Positions 63,992 to 64,000 of a stretch of DNA of 64,000 bases are shown here, piece by piece. This stretch comes from Methylobacterium sp. J-077. GTDB taxonomy: Bacteria; Pseudomonadota; Alphaproteobacteria; Rhizobiales; Beijerinckiaceae. The notes beneath the pieces were generated by a model that saw only the letters and a program-made list of their open reading frames with translations, did not search any database and had not been told where the DNA came from. Numbering within the stretch: position 1 is the first letter of the stretch; each line of letters opens with the position of its first letter. The stretch covers positions 62,001 through 126,000 of the forward strand of contig NZ_JAKSYJ010000114.1 in NCBI RefSeq assembly GCF_022829365.1, written 5' to 3'. A program made the position numbers and the translations under genes.

Positions 63992-64000
63992 GGACTTCGC

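Overview
This window looks like chromosome from a high-GC alphaproteobacterium, most probably a Methylobacterium/Methylorubrum relative. The assignment rests on gene content and gene order, since no search was possible. The clues are an F1-only atpHAGDC operon without F0 genes, a long adenosylcobalamin-dependent ribonucleotide reductase with a C-terminal zinc ribbon, Irr next to fabA-fabB-fabI, the order accB-accC-aat-DUF2155-NDUFA12, and frequent GTG/TTG starts with 4-nt gene overlaps. No rRNA, tRNA, CRISPR array, prophage or insertion sequence was seen.

Layout. 1-5172: a minus-strand uptake cluster (LysR regulator, DUF1445 hydro-lyase, branched-chain-amino-acid-type ABC genes livK-livH-livM, start of livG at the edge). 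5173-6055: a gene-poor, AT-rich gap leading to a giant glycine-repeat autotransporter (6056-12379). 12380-12989: a gap without a convincing gene. 12990-16721: nrdJ, with candidate NrdR boxes upstream. 17236-22324: the NDUFA12, DUF2155, aat, accC, accB, dsbA block. 22460-31905: housekeeping genes (DUF1345, aminotransferase, gph, rpiA, DUF2059, O-antigen ligase, glutathione reductase, a sigma-1.1-like miniprotein, class II DAHP synthase). 31953-42869: signalling, envelope and redox genes (GGDEF/EAL protein, cupredoxin, RND adaptor, EI24 protein, FAD oxidoreductase, membrane cNMP-binding protein, a frameshifted GIY-YIG gene bracketed by inverted repeats, glyoxylate reductase, SH3 protein, DUF2267). 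42963-46814: irr and the unsaturated fatty acid genes fabA, fabB and fabI. 46941-57093: small hypothetical genes, DUF1275, a CMD-family protein, hrpB, a thioesterase, a Tat-exported SMP-30 lactonase, and a DUF1285-Nudix-DUF6111-cca run. 57090-62363: atpHAGDC (minus strand). 62579-63991: a Tat-exported DsbA and a 2-hydroxychromene-2-carboxylate isomerase-like protein.

Most genes are core metabolism: fatty acid synthesis (accB, accC, fabA, fabB, fabI), F1-ATPase, deoxynucleotide supply, pentose phosphate, shikimate entry, and thiol/disulfide handling. The less ordinary items are the GIY-YIG gene inside a roughly 490-bp inverted-repeat unit whose end hairpins differ by compensatory changes, palindromic repeats inserted between F1-ATPase genes, the autotransporter with Lys-rich inserts in its Gly repeats, a free-standing sigma-70 region 1.1-like protein, a membrane-anchored cyclic-nucleotide-binding protein, and an 82-residue miniature of a flagellar rod protein.
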